From: Oscillibacter sp.
Lineage (GTDB): Bacteria; Bacillota; Clostridia; Oscillospirales; Oscillospiraceae
Direction of reading: 5' to 3'
DNA: 64,000 bases
Assembly (NCBI GenBank): GCA_022652655.1
Contig: JALCRQ010000002.1
Coordinates: 1-64,000 of the forward strand
The translations under genes and the position numbers were made by a program. The notes beneath the pieces are model-generated. The model searched no databases and was not told where the DNA came from. It saw nothing but the letters and a program-made list of their open reading frames with translations. This document shows positions 48,505-57,625 of the stretch, in pieces (position 1 is the first letter of the stretch; the number at the start of each line of letters is the position of its first letter).

Positions 48505-49236
48505 ATGGAGCATCTGGACCGTCTGGACGGTACGAACTGGGTATTCCGGTACGGCGGCTCCTTTCCCCCGGGCACGGACTCGTTTCTGCTCTCCGCCTTT
48601 CCCGGTCTGCGCCGGGGCCAGAGCGTGTGCGATCTGGGCTGCGGGGCGGGCCTTCTGGGGCTGCTCCTGCTGCGGCGGGAACCGTCCCTCCGGGTGACCG
48701 GGGTGGAGCTGGACCGGGACGCCTGCCTTCTGGCGGAGGAGAACGCCCGGGCCAACGGCCTTTCGGAGCGTCTGCGCTTTGTGGGCGCCGACCTCCGGAA
48801 ACCGGAGGAGCTGCCCGCCCCGGGGAGCTTCGATCTGGCAGTGTGCAATCCCCCCTATTTTCCGCCGGACAGCGGCGCTCTGTCGCCTCAGGCGTCCCGC
48901 AGGGCCGCCCGGGCAGAGCTCACCTGCTCCCTGGATCAGGTGTGCGCCGCGGCGGCCCGGCTGGTGCGCTGGGGCGGCCGCTTCGCTGTGGTCTACCGGC
49001 CGGAACGTCTGACGGATCTGCTGAATACCATGCGGCAGAGGGGGCTGGAGCCCAAGCGTCTGCGCTTTGTGCAGCGAACCGCCTCCTCCGCTCCCTCCCT
49101 TCTGCTGGCGGAGGGCCGCCGGGGCGGCGGGCCGGGGCTGCGGACGGAGGCGCCGCTGCTGCTGGAGGGGCCGGACGGCAGGTCCTCGGCGGAGCTGGAC
49201 GCCATCTATTGGAAAGGACCGGTGACAACGCTATGA
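48505..49236 (+). CDS. tRNA1(Val) A37 N6-methyltransferase-like protein (YabB/TrmN6 family)
   Basis: 243 residues: Rossmann methyltransferase with VCDLGCGAGLLGLLLL (SAM site) and CNPPYF (N6-adenine methylation motif, about residues 116-121), preceded by FRYGGSFPPGTDSFLLSAF, the family start. The closest group is TrmN6/YfiC-like enzymes acting on tRNA-Val; the target base is inferred. The ATG at 48505 has GGAGGGG upstream. Its stop overlaps the rsmI start (ATGA), as yabB and yabC (rsmI) are also neighbours in Bacillus. Confidence 0.9.
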   Translation: MEHLDRLDGTNWVFRYGGSFPPGTDSFLLSAFPGLRRGQSVCDLGCGAGLLGLLLLRREPSLRVTGVELDRDACLLAEENARANGLSERLRFVGADLRKPEELPAPGSFDLAVCNPPYFPPDSGALSPQASRRAARAELTCSLDQVCAAAARLVRWGGRFAVVYRPERLTDLLNTMRQRGLEPKRLRFVQRTASSAPSLLLAEGRRGGGPGLRTEAPLLLEGPDGRSSAELDAIYWKGPVTTL

Positions 49237-50072
49237 GCGGAACCCTGTATCTGGTTGCGACCCCCATCGGGAATCTGGGCGATTTTTCTCCCCGGGCGGC
49301 GGAAACGCTGCAAAGCGTGGATTTTATCGCCGCGGAGGACACCCGGGTCTCCCTGAAGCTGCTGAACCGCTTCGGCATCAAAAAATCCATGGTCAGCTAT
49401 CACGAGCACAACCATGTCTCCGCGGGCCAGTCCATCCTCCGGCGGCTGCTGGCCGGAGAGAGCTGCGCCTTGGTCACCGACGCCGGAATGCCCGCCGTCT
49501 CCGACCCCGGGGAGGATCTGGTGCGCGCCTGCGCGGAAAACGGCGTGCCGGTGACGGTGATTCCGGGCTGCTGCGCCGCGGTGTGCGCGCTGGCGGCCTC
49601 CGGCCTGCCCACCGGCCGCTTTACCTTCGAGGGATTCCTGGCCGTCAACAGAAAAAGCCGCCGGGAGCATCTGCAGTCCCTGCGGGGCGAGGAGCGCACC
49701 ATGCTGTTCCACGAGGCGCCCCACAAGCTGCGCACCACCCTGGACGACCTGGCGGACGCCTTCGGCCCGGAGCGGCCGGTGGCCCTGTGCCGGGAGATGA
49801 CCAAGCTCCACGAGGAGATTCTGCGCACCACCCTGGGCGGCGCCCAGGAGCACTACCGGGAGAACACCCCCAAGGGCGAATACGTCCTGGTGGTGGCCGG
49901 CGCAAAGCGGCCGGATCCCACCTCCGTCACGCTGGAGGAGGGCGTGGATCTGGTTTTGAAAATGCGGGAGGCCGGTACCCGGATGAAGGACGCCGTCCGC
50001 CAGGTGGCGGAGGATACGGGCCTGTCCCGAAACGAGCTGTACCACGCCGCCGTCGGCGGCCGCCCCGAGTAA
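49233..50072 (+). CDS. rsmI: 16S rRNA (cytidine-1402-2'-O)-methyltransferase RsmI
   Basis: 279 residues of the tetrapyrrole-methylase-like family that 2'-O-methylates C1402 of 16S rRNA. The diagnostic start GTLYLVATPIGNLGDFS, then FIAAEDTRVSLKLL, LVTDAGMPAVSDPG, LPTGRFTFEGF and GEYVLVVAG are all present. The frame runs far upstream through the preceding gene, but the family begins at this ATG. Translationally coupled to the tRNA methyltransferase gene. Confidence 0.97.
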   Translation: MSGTLYLVATPIGNLGDFSPRAAETLQSVDFIAAEDTRVSLKLLNRFGIKKSMVSYHEHNHVSAGQSILRRLLAGESCALVTDAGMPAVSDPGEDLVRACAENGVPVTVIPGCCAAVCALAASGLPTGRFTFEGFLAVNRKSRREHLQSLRGEERTMLFHEAPHKLRTTLDDLADAFGPERPVALCREMTKLHEEILRTTLGGAQEHYRENTPKGEYVLVVAGAKRPDPTSVTLEEGVDLVLKMREAGTRMKDAVRQVAEDTGLSRNELYHAAVGGRPE

Positions 50073-50098
50073 GTCCCCCTGCCGGCAAACAAAAAAAG

Positions 50099-50120
50099 AG
50101 ACGCCCCGAGGGGCGTCTTT
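50099..50120. terminator. Terminator between rsmI and abrB
   Basis: AGACGCCCC (50099-50107) pairs with GGGGCGTCT (50110-50118), with a long A-run before and T-run after, so it serves both convergent genes. Confidence 0.88.
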
Positions 50121-50143
50121 TTTATTTGCTCTTTTAGGAGCTT

Positions 50144-50386
50144 TTACAGATTTTTCAGTTCCTTCAGGCATTTGGGACACACATTTTTCCCCCTGAAGGT
50201 CGTGATATCCTTGGTGCTGTCGCAAAAAACGCAGCTGGGTTTATATTTTTTCAGAATGACGGAGGACCCTTCCACATAGATTTCCAATGCGTCCCGCTCC
50301 GCAATATCCAGCGTCCGGCGCATCTCGATGGGAAGCACGATCCGGCCCAGCTCATCGACTTTTCTGACAATTCCGGTTGATTTCAT
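50144..50386 (-). CDS. AbrB/SpoVT-family transition-state regulator with C-terminal zinc finger
   Basis: 80 residues. The N-terminal swapped-hairpin DNA-binding domain is standard AbrB (MKSTGIVRKVDELGRIVLPIEMRR). The C-terminal ~28 residues carry CVFC and CPKC, a zinc-finger-like extension common in clostridial relatives and absent from B. subtilis AbrB. Probably a dimeric DNA-binding regulator of growth-phase genes. Targets unknown. Confidence 0.93.
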   Translation of the reverse strand: MKSTGIVRKVDELGRIVLPIEMRRTLDIAERDALEIYVEGSSVILKKYKPSCVFCDSTKDITTFRGKNVCPKCLKELKNL

Positions 50387-50453
50387 CTGTTGACTCCTTT
50401 CCCGGGCAGACCCCGTAGTACCCCACTGAGCGAAACTCAGTTATGTTAAGTGA

Positions 50454-50483
50454 ACAATAACATATTCTGGATAACGCTGTCAA
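50454..50483 (-). promoter_or_regulatory. Promoter of the abrB-like gene
   Basis: Minus strand TTGACA (50483-50478), 18-base spacer, TATTGT (50459-50454), followed by a short hairpin (ACTGAG/CTCAGT) in the leader. Confidence 0.7.
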
Positions 50484-50563
50484 CTAATTTTTACATATAT
50501 TTACAATCAATTCATAAATTCGGCAGACTGTGACAGTCCGCGGAACCGGAAAGGCGGTAGGAT

Positions 50564-51199
50564 ATGGCAATGACAGTGGTTTGGACCGGCATGGTGGCGG
50601 TTTCCGTCCTGTTCGGCGCGCTGACAGGCCGCCTGGACGCGGTGGCCTCCGCCGCGCTGGAGGGGGCCTCCGCCGCCGTGACCCTGTGCATTTCCACGGC
50701 AGGCGTGCTGTGCCTGTGGAGCGGCGTCATGGAGATCATGCGCCGGTGCGGACTGGCTGAAAAGCTGGCCCGTGCCTTCCGGCCCCTTCTGCGGCTGCTG
50801 CTGCCGCAGGCGTGCCGGGACGCGGACACGCTGGCCTCCATTTCCGCCAACGTCTCGGCCAATCTGCTGGGGCTGGGAAACGCGGCGACGCCTCCGGGAA
50901 TCCGCGCCGCGGAGCGTATGGCCCGGGGCTGCGGCGGCGTGGCCTCCGACGAGCTGTGCCTGCTGGTGGTTTTGAACACCGCCTCCATTCAGCTCATTCC
51001 GGCCACGGTGGCCGGCGTCCGGGCGGCCTGCGGAGCCAGGGCCCCCTTCGACATTCTGCCGGCGGTCTGGCTGGCCTCCGCGCTGAGCGTAACCGCGGGG
51101 ATCCTGGCCGCCAAGGGCATGGCCCGGGTGGGACTGTGCGTCCGGCGGCCCCGGCGGCAGCGCCGAGGCGCTCCTGTCCGGAGAGGGGCGGCGCTATGA
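50564..51199 (+). CDS. spmA: Spore maturation protein A
   Basis: 211 residues, membrane protein of the nucleoside recognition/Gate family required for normal dehydration of the spore core. Helices at ~10-30, 40-60 and beyond; conserved LISANVSANLLGLGNAATP-like segment (ISANVSANLLGLGNAATPPG) and LNTASIQLIPATV. The C-terminal end is unusually Arg-rich (RRPRRQRRGAPVRRG). Its stop overlaps the spmB start. It marks the organism as a spore former. Confidence 0.94.
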   Translation: MAMTVVWTGMVAVSVLFGALTGRLDAVASAALEGASAAVTLCISTAGVLCLWSGVMEIMRRCGLAEKLARAFRPLLRLLLPQACRDADTLASISANVSANLLGLGNAATPPGIRAAERMARGCGGVASDELCLLVVLNTASIQLIPATVAGVRAACGARAPFDILPAVWLASALSVTAGILAAKGMARVGLCVRRPRRQRRGAPVRRGAAL

Positions 51200-51717
51200 A
51201 GCTCTCATCCCTGGCAGTCCCCCTGCTGCTGGCCGGCACGGCGGTTTACGCCATGACCCGGAAGGTGGATGTATATGACGCGCTGACCGCCGGCGCAGGC
51301 GACGGGCTGACCATCATTCTCCGCATTCTTCCGGCTCTGGTGGGGCTTTTGACGGCGGTGTCCATGTTCCGGGCCTCCGGCGCCATGGAATGGCTGACCG
51401 GGCTGTGCTCTCCCCTGCTTTCAAAGCTGGGTGTTCCGGCGGAGCTGATGCCGCTGATGCTGATCCGTCCGATTTCCGGCAACGGCGCTCTGGCGGTGGG
51501 CAGCGAGCTCATCCGCACCTACGGCGCCGACAGCACCGTCGGCCGCACGGCGGCCGTGATGCTGGGCAGCACGGAGACCACCTTCTATACCATTGCGGTC
51601 TATTACGGCTCCGCGGGAATCCGGCGCACCCGGCACACGATCCCCGCGGCCATCACCGCCGATCTGGCGGGATTTTTCGCCTCCGCGCTGGCTGTGCGGA
51701 TTTTCTTCCCGGGCTGA
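51196..51717 (+). CDS. spmB: Spore maturation protein B
   Basis: 173 residues, the partner of SpmA with the same Gate-type fold. Conserved parts are LIRPISGNGALAV, TYGADSTVGRTAAVMLGSTE and TTFYTIAVYYGS. The ATG overlaps the spmA stop (ATGA), so the two are coupled. The longer upstream frame is a shadow of spmA. Confidence 0.94.
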   Translation: MKLSSLAVPLLLAGTAVYAMTRKVDVYDALTAGAGDGLTIILRILPALVGLLTAVSMFRASGAMEWLTGLCSPLLSKLGVPAELMPLMLIRPISGNGALAVGSELIRTYGADSTVGRTAAVMLGSTETTFYTIAVYYGSAGIRRTRHTIPAAITADLAGFFASALAVRIFFPG

Positions 51718-51818
51718 ACCGGCAGAGCCGGACGCGAAAAAGCCGGGGCCCTTCCGCGAAAGGGTCCCGGCAGTTCTGCTGCCGGCACAAACGCTGTTTG
51801 AACCGGGCCAAACGCGCG

Positions 51819-52349
51819 TCACAGATTTTTTCCCAGGTCATACGCCTGACGCGGATAATCGGTGCCCTCCAGCGCCGCGGCGTTGGCGCAGTCCACGGCA
51901 GCCACCGTTCCCGCCATCGTCCACTCAAGGTACTTGGCCATCTCGCGGAACGACGTCAGAGCCCCCTCCGCCGCCGCGGTATCCGCATCCGCCATAGCCA
52001 GAAGCAGCGCTGTTTTCTTCCGCCCGTGCAGCGCGGCGCCGCTGGCGTAGAACCGGTCGATCACCGTCTTGAGCTGCGCGCTGACGGCGTAGTAGTAGAT
52101 GGGAGAGGCGAAGATCACCGCGTCTGCCTCCAGCAGCCGCAGCGTCAGCTCCCGCATGTCGTCCTGAAACACGCATACGCCGCTGTCGCGGCATTTTTCG
52201 CAGGCGATGCAGGGATGGACATTCCGATACGCGGCGTCAAACCGATAGACCTGATGGCCCGCCTCCTCCGCACCCCGGAGGAACTGCCGGGCCAGGGCGG
52301 CGGTGGTGCCGCTGCGATGGGCGCTGCCTGTGATCATTACAATTTTCAT
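51819..52349 (-). CDS. Iron-sulfur flavoprotein-like NAD(P)H-dependent FMN reductase
   Basis: 176 residues with the flavodoxin fold: N-terminal phosphate loop TGSAHRSGTTAALA, then a compact cysteine cluster CIACEKCRDSGVC (CX2CX2CX5C) and FASPIYYYAVSAQLK. The Cys spacing matches the [4Fe-4S] site of clostridial iron-sulfur flavoproteins. It likely passes electrons from ferredoxin or NAD(P)H to an unknown acceptor. The paralogue upstream on the same strand has the same cluster. Confidence 0.88.
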   Translation of the reverse strand: MKIVMITGSAHRSGTTAALARQFLRGAEEAGHQVYRFDAAYRNVHPCIACEKCRDSGVCVFQDDMRELTLRLLEADAVIFASPIYYYAVSAQLKTVIDRFYASGAALHGRKKTALLLAMADADTAAAEGALTSFREMAKYLEWTMAGTVAAVDCANAAALEGTDYPRQAYDLGKNL

Positions 52350-52390
52350 AACTGTCCTTCTCCTTTTTCAACCATTCTCCGGCCGGCTTC

Positions 52391-53008
52391 TCAGCGGATA
52401 AAATGCGTGGGAGTCCACTCCTCCTTGGCCGGCAGACCGTACCGCTCTTTCCCCAGGGCGATGCTGCGCATGAGGAACGTCATGTTCTCCGCCAGCACGC
52501 GCATGGTCTGCAGCCCCTCCGCGTCCCGGGCGGCCTCGCCGGGCGCCCGGCCGTGGATGCTGTTCCAGTACTGGCTGGAGGCCACCGGCATGCCGCTGAT
52601 GGTGAAATATTTGTTGAGCTCGTCAAAGGTGGCAGACAGCCCGCCCCGCCGGGCGGCCACCACGCTGGCGCCCACCTTCATGGTCTTGTCGAAGGCGGTG
52701 CTGAAAAAGAGCCTGTCCAAAAAGGCGATCAGGGTGGCGTTGGCGGACGCGTAGTAAACCGGGCTGGCCGCCACCAGGCCGTCGCAGGCTTCCAGCTTCG
52801 GGGCCGTCTCGTTCACCAGATCGTCAAAGACGCATCTGCCCGTCTTTCCGCAGGAGCGGCAGGCGATACAGCCCCGAATATCCCGGCTGCCCACCAGGAT
52901 GGTCTCCGTTTCGACGCCGTTTTTGGCGAATATCTTTTCCATTTCCCCCAGGGCCACGGCGGTATTGCCGTCCGCGTGGGGACTTCCGTTCAGCATTAAA
53001 ACCTTCAT
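52391..53008 (-). CDS. Iron-sulfur flavoprotein-like NAD(P)H-dependent FMN reductase (second copy)
   Basis: 205 residues, same family: LNGSPHADGNTAVALGEME (FMN phosphate loop), CIACRSCGKTGRC (CX2CX2CX5C), AASPVYYASANATLI. The C-terminal ~60 residues are longer than in its neighbour and include a GMPVASSQYW segment typical of the larger members. The start at 53008 was chosen because the frame further upstream is unlike the family. It is 41 bases from the neighbouring gene and probably cotranscribed. Confidence 0.88.
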   Translation of the reverse strand: MKVLMLNGSPHADGNTAVALGEMEKIFAKNGVETETILVGSRDIRGCIACRSCGKTGRCVFDDLVNETAPKLEACDGLVAASPVYYASANATLIAFLDRLFFSTAFDKTMKVGASVVAARRGGLSATFDELNKYFTISGMPVASSQYWNSIHGRAPGEAARDAEGLQTMRVLAENMTFLMRSIALGKERYGLPAKEEWTPTHFIR

Positions 53009-53278
53009 AGCGCTCCTCCTGCCGCCTGTGTCCCCCATGCCGTGCCTGACGCCGGCCGGAGGACGGATTTTCCGTACCTCTATATTATAATGGAACGCCC
53101 AAAAATAACAAGTACCGTTCCCGCCGCTGCGGGCCCCGCGCCAAGGAAGGGTCTCCCCTCCGCCCGCAGCCCCGCCAAAACCGCATCGCAAGCCGGCCTC
53201 TGCAATTTGAATGAAAAAAGCATCCCCCCGGCGCCGTTTTCCGCCGCAGCGGGAAACAGAGCGGGAAGGGATGTTTTT
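53009..53278. other. Intergenic region before tRNA-Arg
   Basis: 270 bases of GC-rich DNA without a gene I can support; a short AT-rich run near 53080-53110 could hold the promoter of the flavoprotein pair but no box is convincing. Confidence 0.4.
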
Positions 53279-53355
53279 TGGCGTCCCCGGGCGGATTCGA
53301 ACCGCCGGCCTTCCGCTTAGGAGGCGGACGCTCTATCCAGCTGAGCTACGGAGAC
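53279..53355 (-). tRNA. tRNA-Arg (anticodon CCT), CCA encoded
   Basis: Minus strand cloverleaf: acceptor GTCTCCG/CGGGGAC, D-arm AGCTCAGCTGGATAGAGC, anticodon loop with CTCCTAA (CCT), T-arm GCGGTTCGAATCCGC, discriminator G and genomic CCA. Confidence 0.95.
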
Positions 53356-53404
53356 ATCTGCCGGTTCCGGCGGCCCGCGGGCCTCTCGGAAAACGGCAGA
53401 TTTT

Positions 53405-53433
53405 ATTTTACCCGGTTCTCCCCATCCTGTCAA
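53405..53433 (-). promoter_or_regulatory. Promoter of tRNA-Arg
   Basis: Minus strand TTGACA (53433-53428), 17-base spacer, TAAAAT (53410-53405), 50 bases before the tRNA. Confidence 0.8.
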
Positions 53434-53601
53434 TGTCCCCGGGGAAAAAGGAGCCGAATCTTTCCCGGCGCAGGCAGGTTTCCGCCCCGGGCCGGAGCCG
53501 CCGCGGCTTTTCTCCCGGCAGAGAGCAGCGCCCATTCCGCCGGGAAAAAGCAAAAGCGCACGTAATTCGCGGATTTATTTCAAAATAAGGGTGATTTTAT
53601 C

Positions 53602-53630
53602 TTGAAAAGAGTAAAAAAAGAGCATATAAT
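53602..53630 (+). promoter_or_regulatory. Promoter of typA
   Basis: TTGAAA (53602-53607), 17-base spacer, consensus TATAAT (53625-53630); about 84 bases before the coding start. The leader between is AT-rich. Confidence 0.75.
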
Positions 53631-53713
53631 ATTTTTCTGTGTGTAGGAAAAAGACTTGAATTTCCCAAAGGAACGGGAAAATTTCACAAGCCATCAAGAA
53701 AGGGGCACTTCCT

Positions 53714-55540
53714 TTGCAGAACGAACAGATCAGAAATGTCGCCATCATCGCCCATGTCGACCACGGCAAGACGACTCTGGTGGACCAGATGCTTCGCCAG
53801 GGCGGCGTATACCGTGCCAATCAGGAGGTCGTGGACCGGGTTATGGACTCCGGCGATCTGGAGCGGGAACGCGGCATTACGATTTTGGCGAAAAACACCG
53901 CCATTGACTATAAAGGCGTCAAAATCAACATTGTGGACACCCCGGGCCATGCCGACTTCGGCGGCGAGGTGGAGCGGATTCTCAAAATGGTCAACGGCGT
54001 CATCCTCCTGGTGGACGCCGCCGAGGGCCCCATGCCCCAGACCCGTTTCGTGCTCAGCCGCGCGCTGGAGCTGGGCCACCGGGTCATCGTGGTGGTCAAC
54101 AAAATCGACCGGCCCGATCAGCGAATCCACGCGGTGATCGACGAGATCCTGGAACTGCTGATGGATCTGAACGCCACAGCGGAGCAGCTGGATTCCCCCA
54201 TGCTGTTCTGCTCTGCGCGCCAGGGCATCTGCTCCTATTCCCCCGATGAGCTGGGCACCGACCTCAAGCCGCTTTTCGAGACGATTCTGGAGTATATCCC
54301 CGCGCCGGAGGCGGAGGTGGACAAGCCGTTCCAGATGCTGGTTTCCTCCATCGACTACAACGACTTTGTGGGCCGGATCGCCATCGGCCGGATCGAGCAG
54401 GGCACGCTGCGGCAGAATCAGGAGATCAGCGTGTGCAACTATCACGCGCCGGAGGCGGAGCTGCGCAAGGCCAAGGCCACCGCCATCTATGAGTTCGACG
54501 GTCTGGACCGCAAGCCCATCACCGAGGCCACCGCCGGCAACATCATCGCCATGTCCGGGATTCCCGACATCACCATCGGCGATACCATCTGCGACCCCAC
54601 CTATGTGGAGGCGCTGCCCTTTGTGAAAATTTCCAAGCCCACCATGGAGATGACCTTCTCCATCAACGACTCCCCCTACGCCGGACGCGAGGGAAAATAC
54701 GTCACCTCCCGCAACCTGCGGGACCGGCTTTTCAAGGAAATGCTCAAGGACGTGTCCCTGAAGGTGATGGAAATTCCCGGCGCTACGGACTCCTTCAACG
54801 TGGCCGGCCGCGGCGAAATGCACTTCTCCATCCTCATTGAGACCATGCGCCGGGAGGGCTACGAATTCCAGGTCTCTCCCCCCCGCGTGCTGTATCAGGA
54901 GATTGACGGCAAAAAATGCGAGCCCATCGAGCGTCTGGTGGTGGACGTGCCTGCGGAAACCATCGGCGCCGTCATCGAAAAGCTGGGCCAGCGCAAGGGC
55001 GACATGGTGGAGATGACCCCCGTGGGCGACCGGATGAAGGCAGAGTTTCTGATTCCCGCCCGAGGCCTTTTCGGCTACCGCAACGATTTTATGACGGACA
55101 CCAAGGGCGAGGGCATTATGGCCTCCGTGTTCGATTCCTACGCGCCGTACAGAGGCGACATTCAGCGCCGGGGCATGGGCAGCCTGGTCTGCTCCGAAAC
55201 CGGCGAATCCATCACCTACGGCCTCTACAACGCCCAGGAGCGCGGCTCCCTCTTTATCGGCGCCGGCCTCCCCGTATACGAGGGAATGGTCATCGGACTT
55301 GCCAACCGGGGCGAGGACATCACGGTCAACGCCTGCAAGAAAAAGCAGCTGACCAACACCCGGGCCTCCGGATCCGACGACGCGCTGCGTCTGGTGCCCC
55401 CCAAGCAGATGAGCCTGGAGCAGTGCATGGAATTTCTGGCGGACGATGAGCTTTTGGAGGTCACACCCAAAAGCCTCCGGATCCGCAAGCGCATTTTGAA
55501 TCACGAGCAGCGTATGAAGTCCATGCACGGAAAGAAGTAA
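53714..55540 (+). CDS. typA: Translational GTPase TypA/BipA
   Basis: 608 residues, ribosome-binding GTPase related to EF-G and LepA that helps 50S assembly and stress or cold adaptation. G1 is [16 protein letters not shown]2 ERERGITI, G3 [15 protein letters not shown]4 NKIDRP, with the EF-G-like domains and the TypA-specific C-terminal end ([17 protein letters not shown]). The start must be TTG at 53714, because the conserved N-terminus begins there and no ATG is available; GGGG lies about 8 bases upstream. A strong terminator follows. Confidence 0.96.
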   Translation: MQNEQIRNVAIIAHVDHGKTTLVDQMLRQGGVYRANQEVVDRVMDSGDLERERGITILAKNTAIDYKGVKINIVDTPGHADFGGEVERILKMVNGVILLVDAAEGPMPQTRFVLSRALELGHRVIVVVNKIDRPDQRIHAVIDEILELLMDLNATAEQLDSPMLFCSARQGICSYSPDELGTDLKPLFETILEYIPAPEAEVDKPFQMLVSSIDYNDFVGRIAIGRIEQGTLRQNQEISVCNYHAPEAELRKAKATAIYEFDGLDRKPITEATAGNIIAMSGIPDITIGDTICDPTYVEALPFVKISKPTMEMTFSINDSPYAGREGKYVTSRNLRDRLFKEMLKDVSLKVMEIPGATDSFNVAGRGEMHFSILIETMRREGYEFQVSPPRVLYQEIDGKKCEPIERLVVDVPAETIGAVIEKLGQRKGDMVEMTPVGDRMKAEFLIPARGLFGYRNDFMTDTKGEGIMASVFDSYAPYRGDIQRRGMGSLVCSETGESITYGLYNAQERGSLFIGAGLPVYEGMVIGLANRGEDITVNACKKKQLTNTRASGSDDALRLVPPKQMSLEQCMEFLADDELLEVTPKSLRIRKRILNHEQRMKSMHGKK

Positions 55541-55565
55541 TTTCAATCCGGAGCGCTGTCTATCA

Positions 55566-55610
55566 AAAGTCCCCGCCGCAGAACCGATCTGCGGCGGGGA
55601 CTTTCTCTTT
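55566..55610 (+). terminator. Terminator of typA
   Basis: A 17-base perfect stem (55566-55582 with 55588-55604) around an ACCGA loop, ending in CTTTCTCTTTT. Confidence 0.88.
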
Positions 55611-55651
55611 TCGCACCGGCAAAGGGGACTTCTCCGGCGCCGGAGGGCCGG

Positions 55652-56764
55652 TCAGCGGGCAGGGTACTCCGGCGGGCCGGATTTGGCCCGGCGGGTCTTG
55701 AACCGGTACATCTGCTCGTCCGCCCGGCGGGCGGCGGAGTGAAACGACTCGCCCTCCTTGGAAAAGCTGTAGCCGTAGGAGATGTTGGGCAGCGCCGGAT
55801 GGATGGAGCGCAGGGCCCGGATCCGCAGAATCATCATTGCGGCCGCGGCTTTCACGGCCTTTTCATCCGCCTGGCCCAGCACCATAAACTCGTCGCCGCC
55901 GATCCGGTAGCACCGGCCGATGTGGGAAAAGCACTCCCGCAGAACCGACGCCGCCAGGCACAGGCACTGGTCGCCGGTCTGATGGCCATACCGGTCGTTG
56001 ATGCCCTTGAAGTCATCCAGATCGAAGATAATCAGCAGCGTGCCCGTCCGAAGGGGCCGGCCGGTGGCCTGGGTAAAGGCAGCCCGGTTGAATACGCCGG
56101 TCAGCTGGTCGTACTTGAATTGCAGCTCCCGCTGGAAGATGTAGTACAGCAGCATGGCCAGCGTCACGCAGCGCCAGCTGGTATGCAGCTGGGGAAACAT
56201 CATCTGCACGGAAATTCCGGCCAAAAACAGCAGGTAGAGCAGCGTGAGATAGACCTTTTCCCAGAGAAACAGGCGGGAAGCCTGCCGGAAATTGGCCGCC
56301 GCCAGCAGAAGAAGTCCGCCCAGAAACACCGCGGTATAGACGAAAAACAGCGGCCCCCGGGCATAGACGTTCTCCGCGGACACGGAAAAAATCCAGCCTG
56401 TCCAGCCGGACGCGGCACACAGTACCCCCAGTACGACGCCGGGCAGCCACGGCAGATACCGGCAGCGCGCCAGCCGTTCGTCGTAGGCCCCCGCCAGGAT
56501 GTAGGACAGCGCCCCCGAGCAGGAAAACCCCACGGCGTTGGCAGCGATATTCGCCGCCCGCAGCCCGACGGCGCCCGGCTGCTCCAATATTGCGGCAGCT
56601 GCCTCCGCCGCTATCACCACAATCGTCAGCACGATAGAAATCCGGTAGGCCCGGTTCCTCTGGGCGGAGGGGAGTACATTTCTCCGCAGCAGCCACAGCA
56701 GGCACAAAAGTGCCGTGATATCAATGAGGCTGTTGGCTGTGAGATTCTGAAGCAGGACTTCCAT
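55652..56764 (-). CDS. Membrane-bound diguanylate cyclase (GGDEF)
   Basis: 370 residues. The first ~215 contain six or seven membrane helices (for example ISIVLTIVVIAAEAAAAIL, GPLFFVYTAVFLGGLLLLA) without a known sensor motif. The C-terminal GGDEF domain has DQLTGVFNRAAF, DLDDFKGINDRYGHQTGD and an intact RIGGDEF, so it probably makes c-di-GMP. I see no RxxD inhibitory site at the expected place. GAGGAGC precedes the ATG. Confidence 0.9.
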   Translation of the reverse strand: MEVLLQNLTANSLIDITALLCLLWLLRRNVLPSAQRNRAYRISIVLTIVVIAAEAAAAILEQPGAVGLRAANIAANAVGFSCSGALSYILAGAYDERLARCRYLPWLPGVVLGVLCAASGWTGWIFSVSAENVYARGPLFFVYTAVFLGGLLLLAAANFRQASRLFLWEKVYLTLLYLLFLAGISVQMMFPQLHTSWRCVTLAMLLYYIFQRELQFKYDQLTGVFNRAAFTQATGRPLRTGTLLIIFDLDDFKGINDRYGHQTGDQCLCLAASVLRECFSHIGRCYRIGGDEFMVLGQADEKAVKAAAAMMILRIRALRSIHPALPNISYGYSFSKEGESFHSAARRADEQMYRFKTRRAKSGPPEYPAR

Positions 56765-56784
56765 GCGGAGCGCTCCTCTCTTTA

Positions 56785-57621
56785 TTAATGGGACTGTTCT
56801 GTCCGGCGGAACACGTGGATGCGGAAGGCGATGCGGGTGGTGAGGGTTGAAAGCTCCTCCAGCCGGGCCGCGCCCTCCCGGGGTGTCTTCCAGCAGTAGG
56901 GCGTCATCTCGAACAGCGCCCGGATGTCCCTGGGGGAGGTGAGGGTGATGCGCCCGTCCACCGGCACGATGTCCTCGTACGAAAAGCCGTCGTAGGGCGT
57001 CGCCTTCTCCTCGTTAGGATAGGGCTTTTCATAGAGCACCTGCTTGAGCTCCCACAGGTGCATGGCCGCGGGCACCACGTAGAGAAAAACGCCGCCGGGC
57101 CGGAGTACCCGGCGAAATTCGTCCAGTGCCAGCGGGGAAAAGCAGTCCAGCAGCAGGTCCACGGACGCGTCCGCCAGAGGCAGGCTGTAGGAGGAGGCCA
57201 CGGCGAACTCGATCCGCCGGTCCCGTTTGGCGGCGGAGCGGAGGATGAATTTGGAGATGTCGGTGCCTGCCATGGCGGGCCGGCGGCCGCTGTCCATCAG
57301 CGCCTGAAAAATCCCGGCGGTGTAATAGCCCTCTCCGCAGCCGGCGTCCAGCACGGCGGGGGCGGCAGGCGTCTCCCGGACGCAAAGGCCGCACAGCGCC
57401 GAGAGCAGCGGGGCATAGTAGCCCCCCGAGAGGAACGTCCGCCGGGCGGCGGCCATGTCCCGGTCGTCACCGGGGGCGGCGGAGTGCTTGCGGTTTACCG
57501 GCAGCAGATAGGTGTACCCCTCCCGGGCCACGTCGTAGCTGTGCCCCGCGGCGCAGCGGTATGTGCGGGCATCCCGGGTCAGGGGAGCGCCGCAGACCGG
57601 GCAGCAAAAAAGGCTCTCCAT
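56785..57621 (-). CDS. RlmA-like 23S rRNA guanine-N1 methyltransferase
   Basis: 278 residues: an N-terminal zinc finger (CCPVCGAPLTRDARTYRCAAGHSYDVAREGY) recalls RlmA, followed by a SAM-dependent methyltransferase (VLDAGCGEGYYTAGIF, DCFSPLALDEFRRVLRPGG). RlmA enzymes methylate G745 or G748 in 23S rRNA hairpin 35 and affect binding of some macrolides; which base is modified here is inferred. The stop is followed 20 bases later by the GGDEF gene. The MATE gene is immediately upstream on the same strand (4-base gap). Confidence 0.88.
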   Translation of the reverse strand: MESLFCCPVCGAPLTRDARTYRCAAGHSYDVAREGYTYLLPVNRKHSAAPGDDRDMAAARRTFLSGGYYAPLLSALCGLCVRETPAAPAVLDAGCGEGYYTAGIFQALMDSGRRPAMAGTDISKFILRSAAKRDRRIEFAVASSYSLPLADASVDLLLDCFSPLALDEFRRVLRPGGVFLYVVPAAMHLWELKQVLYEKPYPNEEKATPYDGFSYEDIVPVDGRITLTSPRDIRALFEMTPYCWKTPREGAARLEELSTLTTRIAFRIHVFRRTEQSH

Positions 57622-57625
57622 AGCG

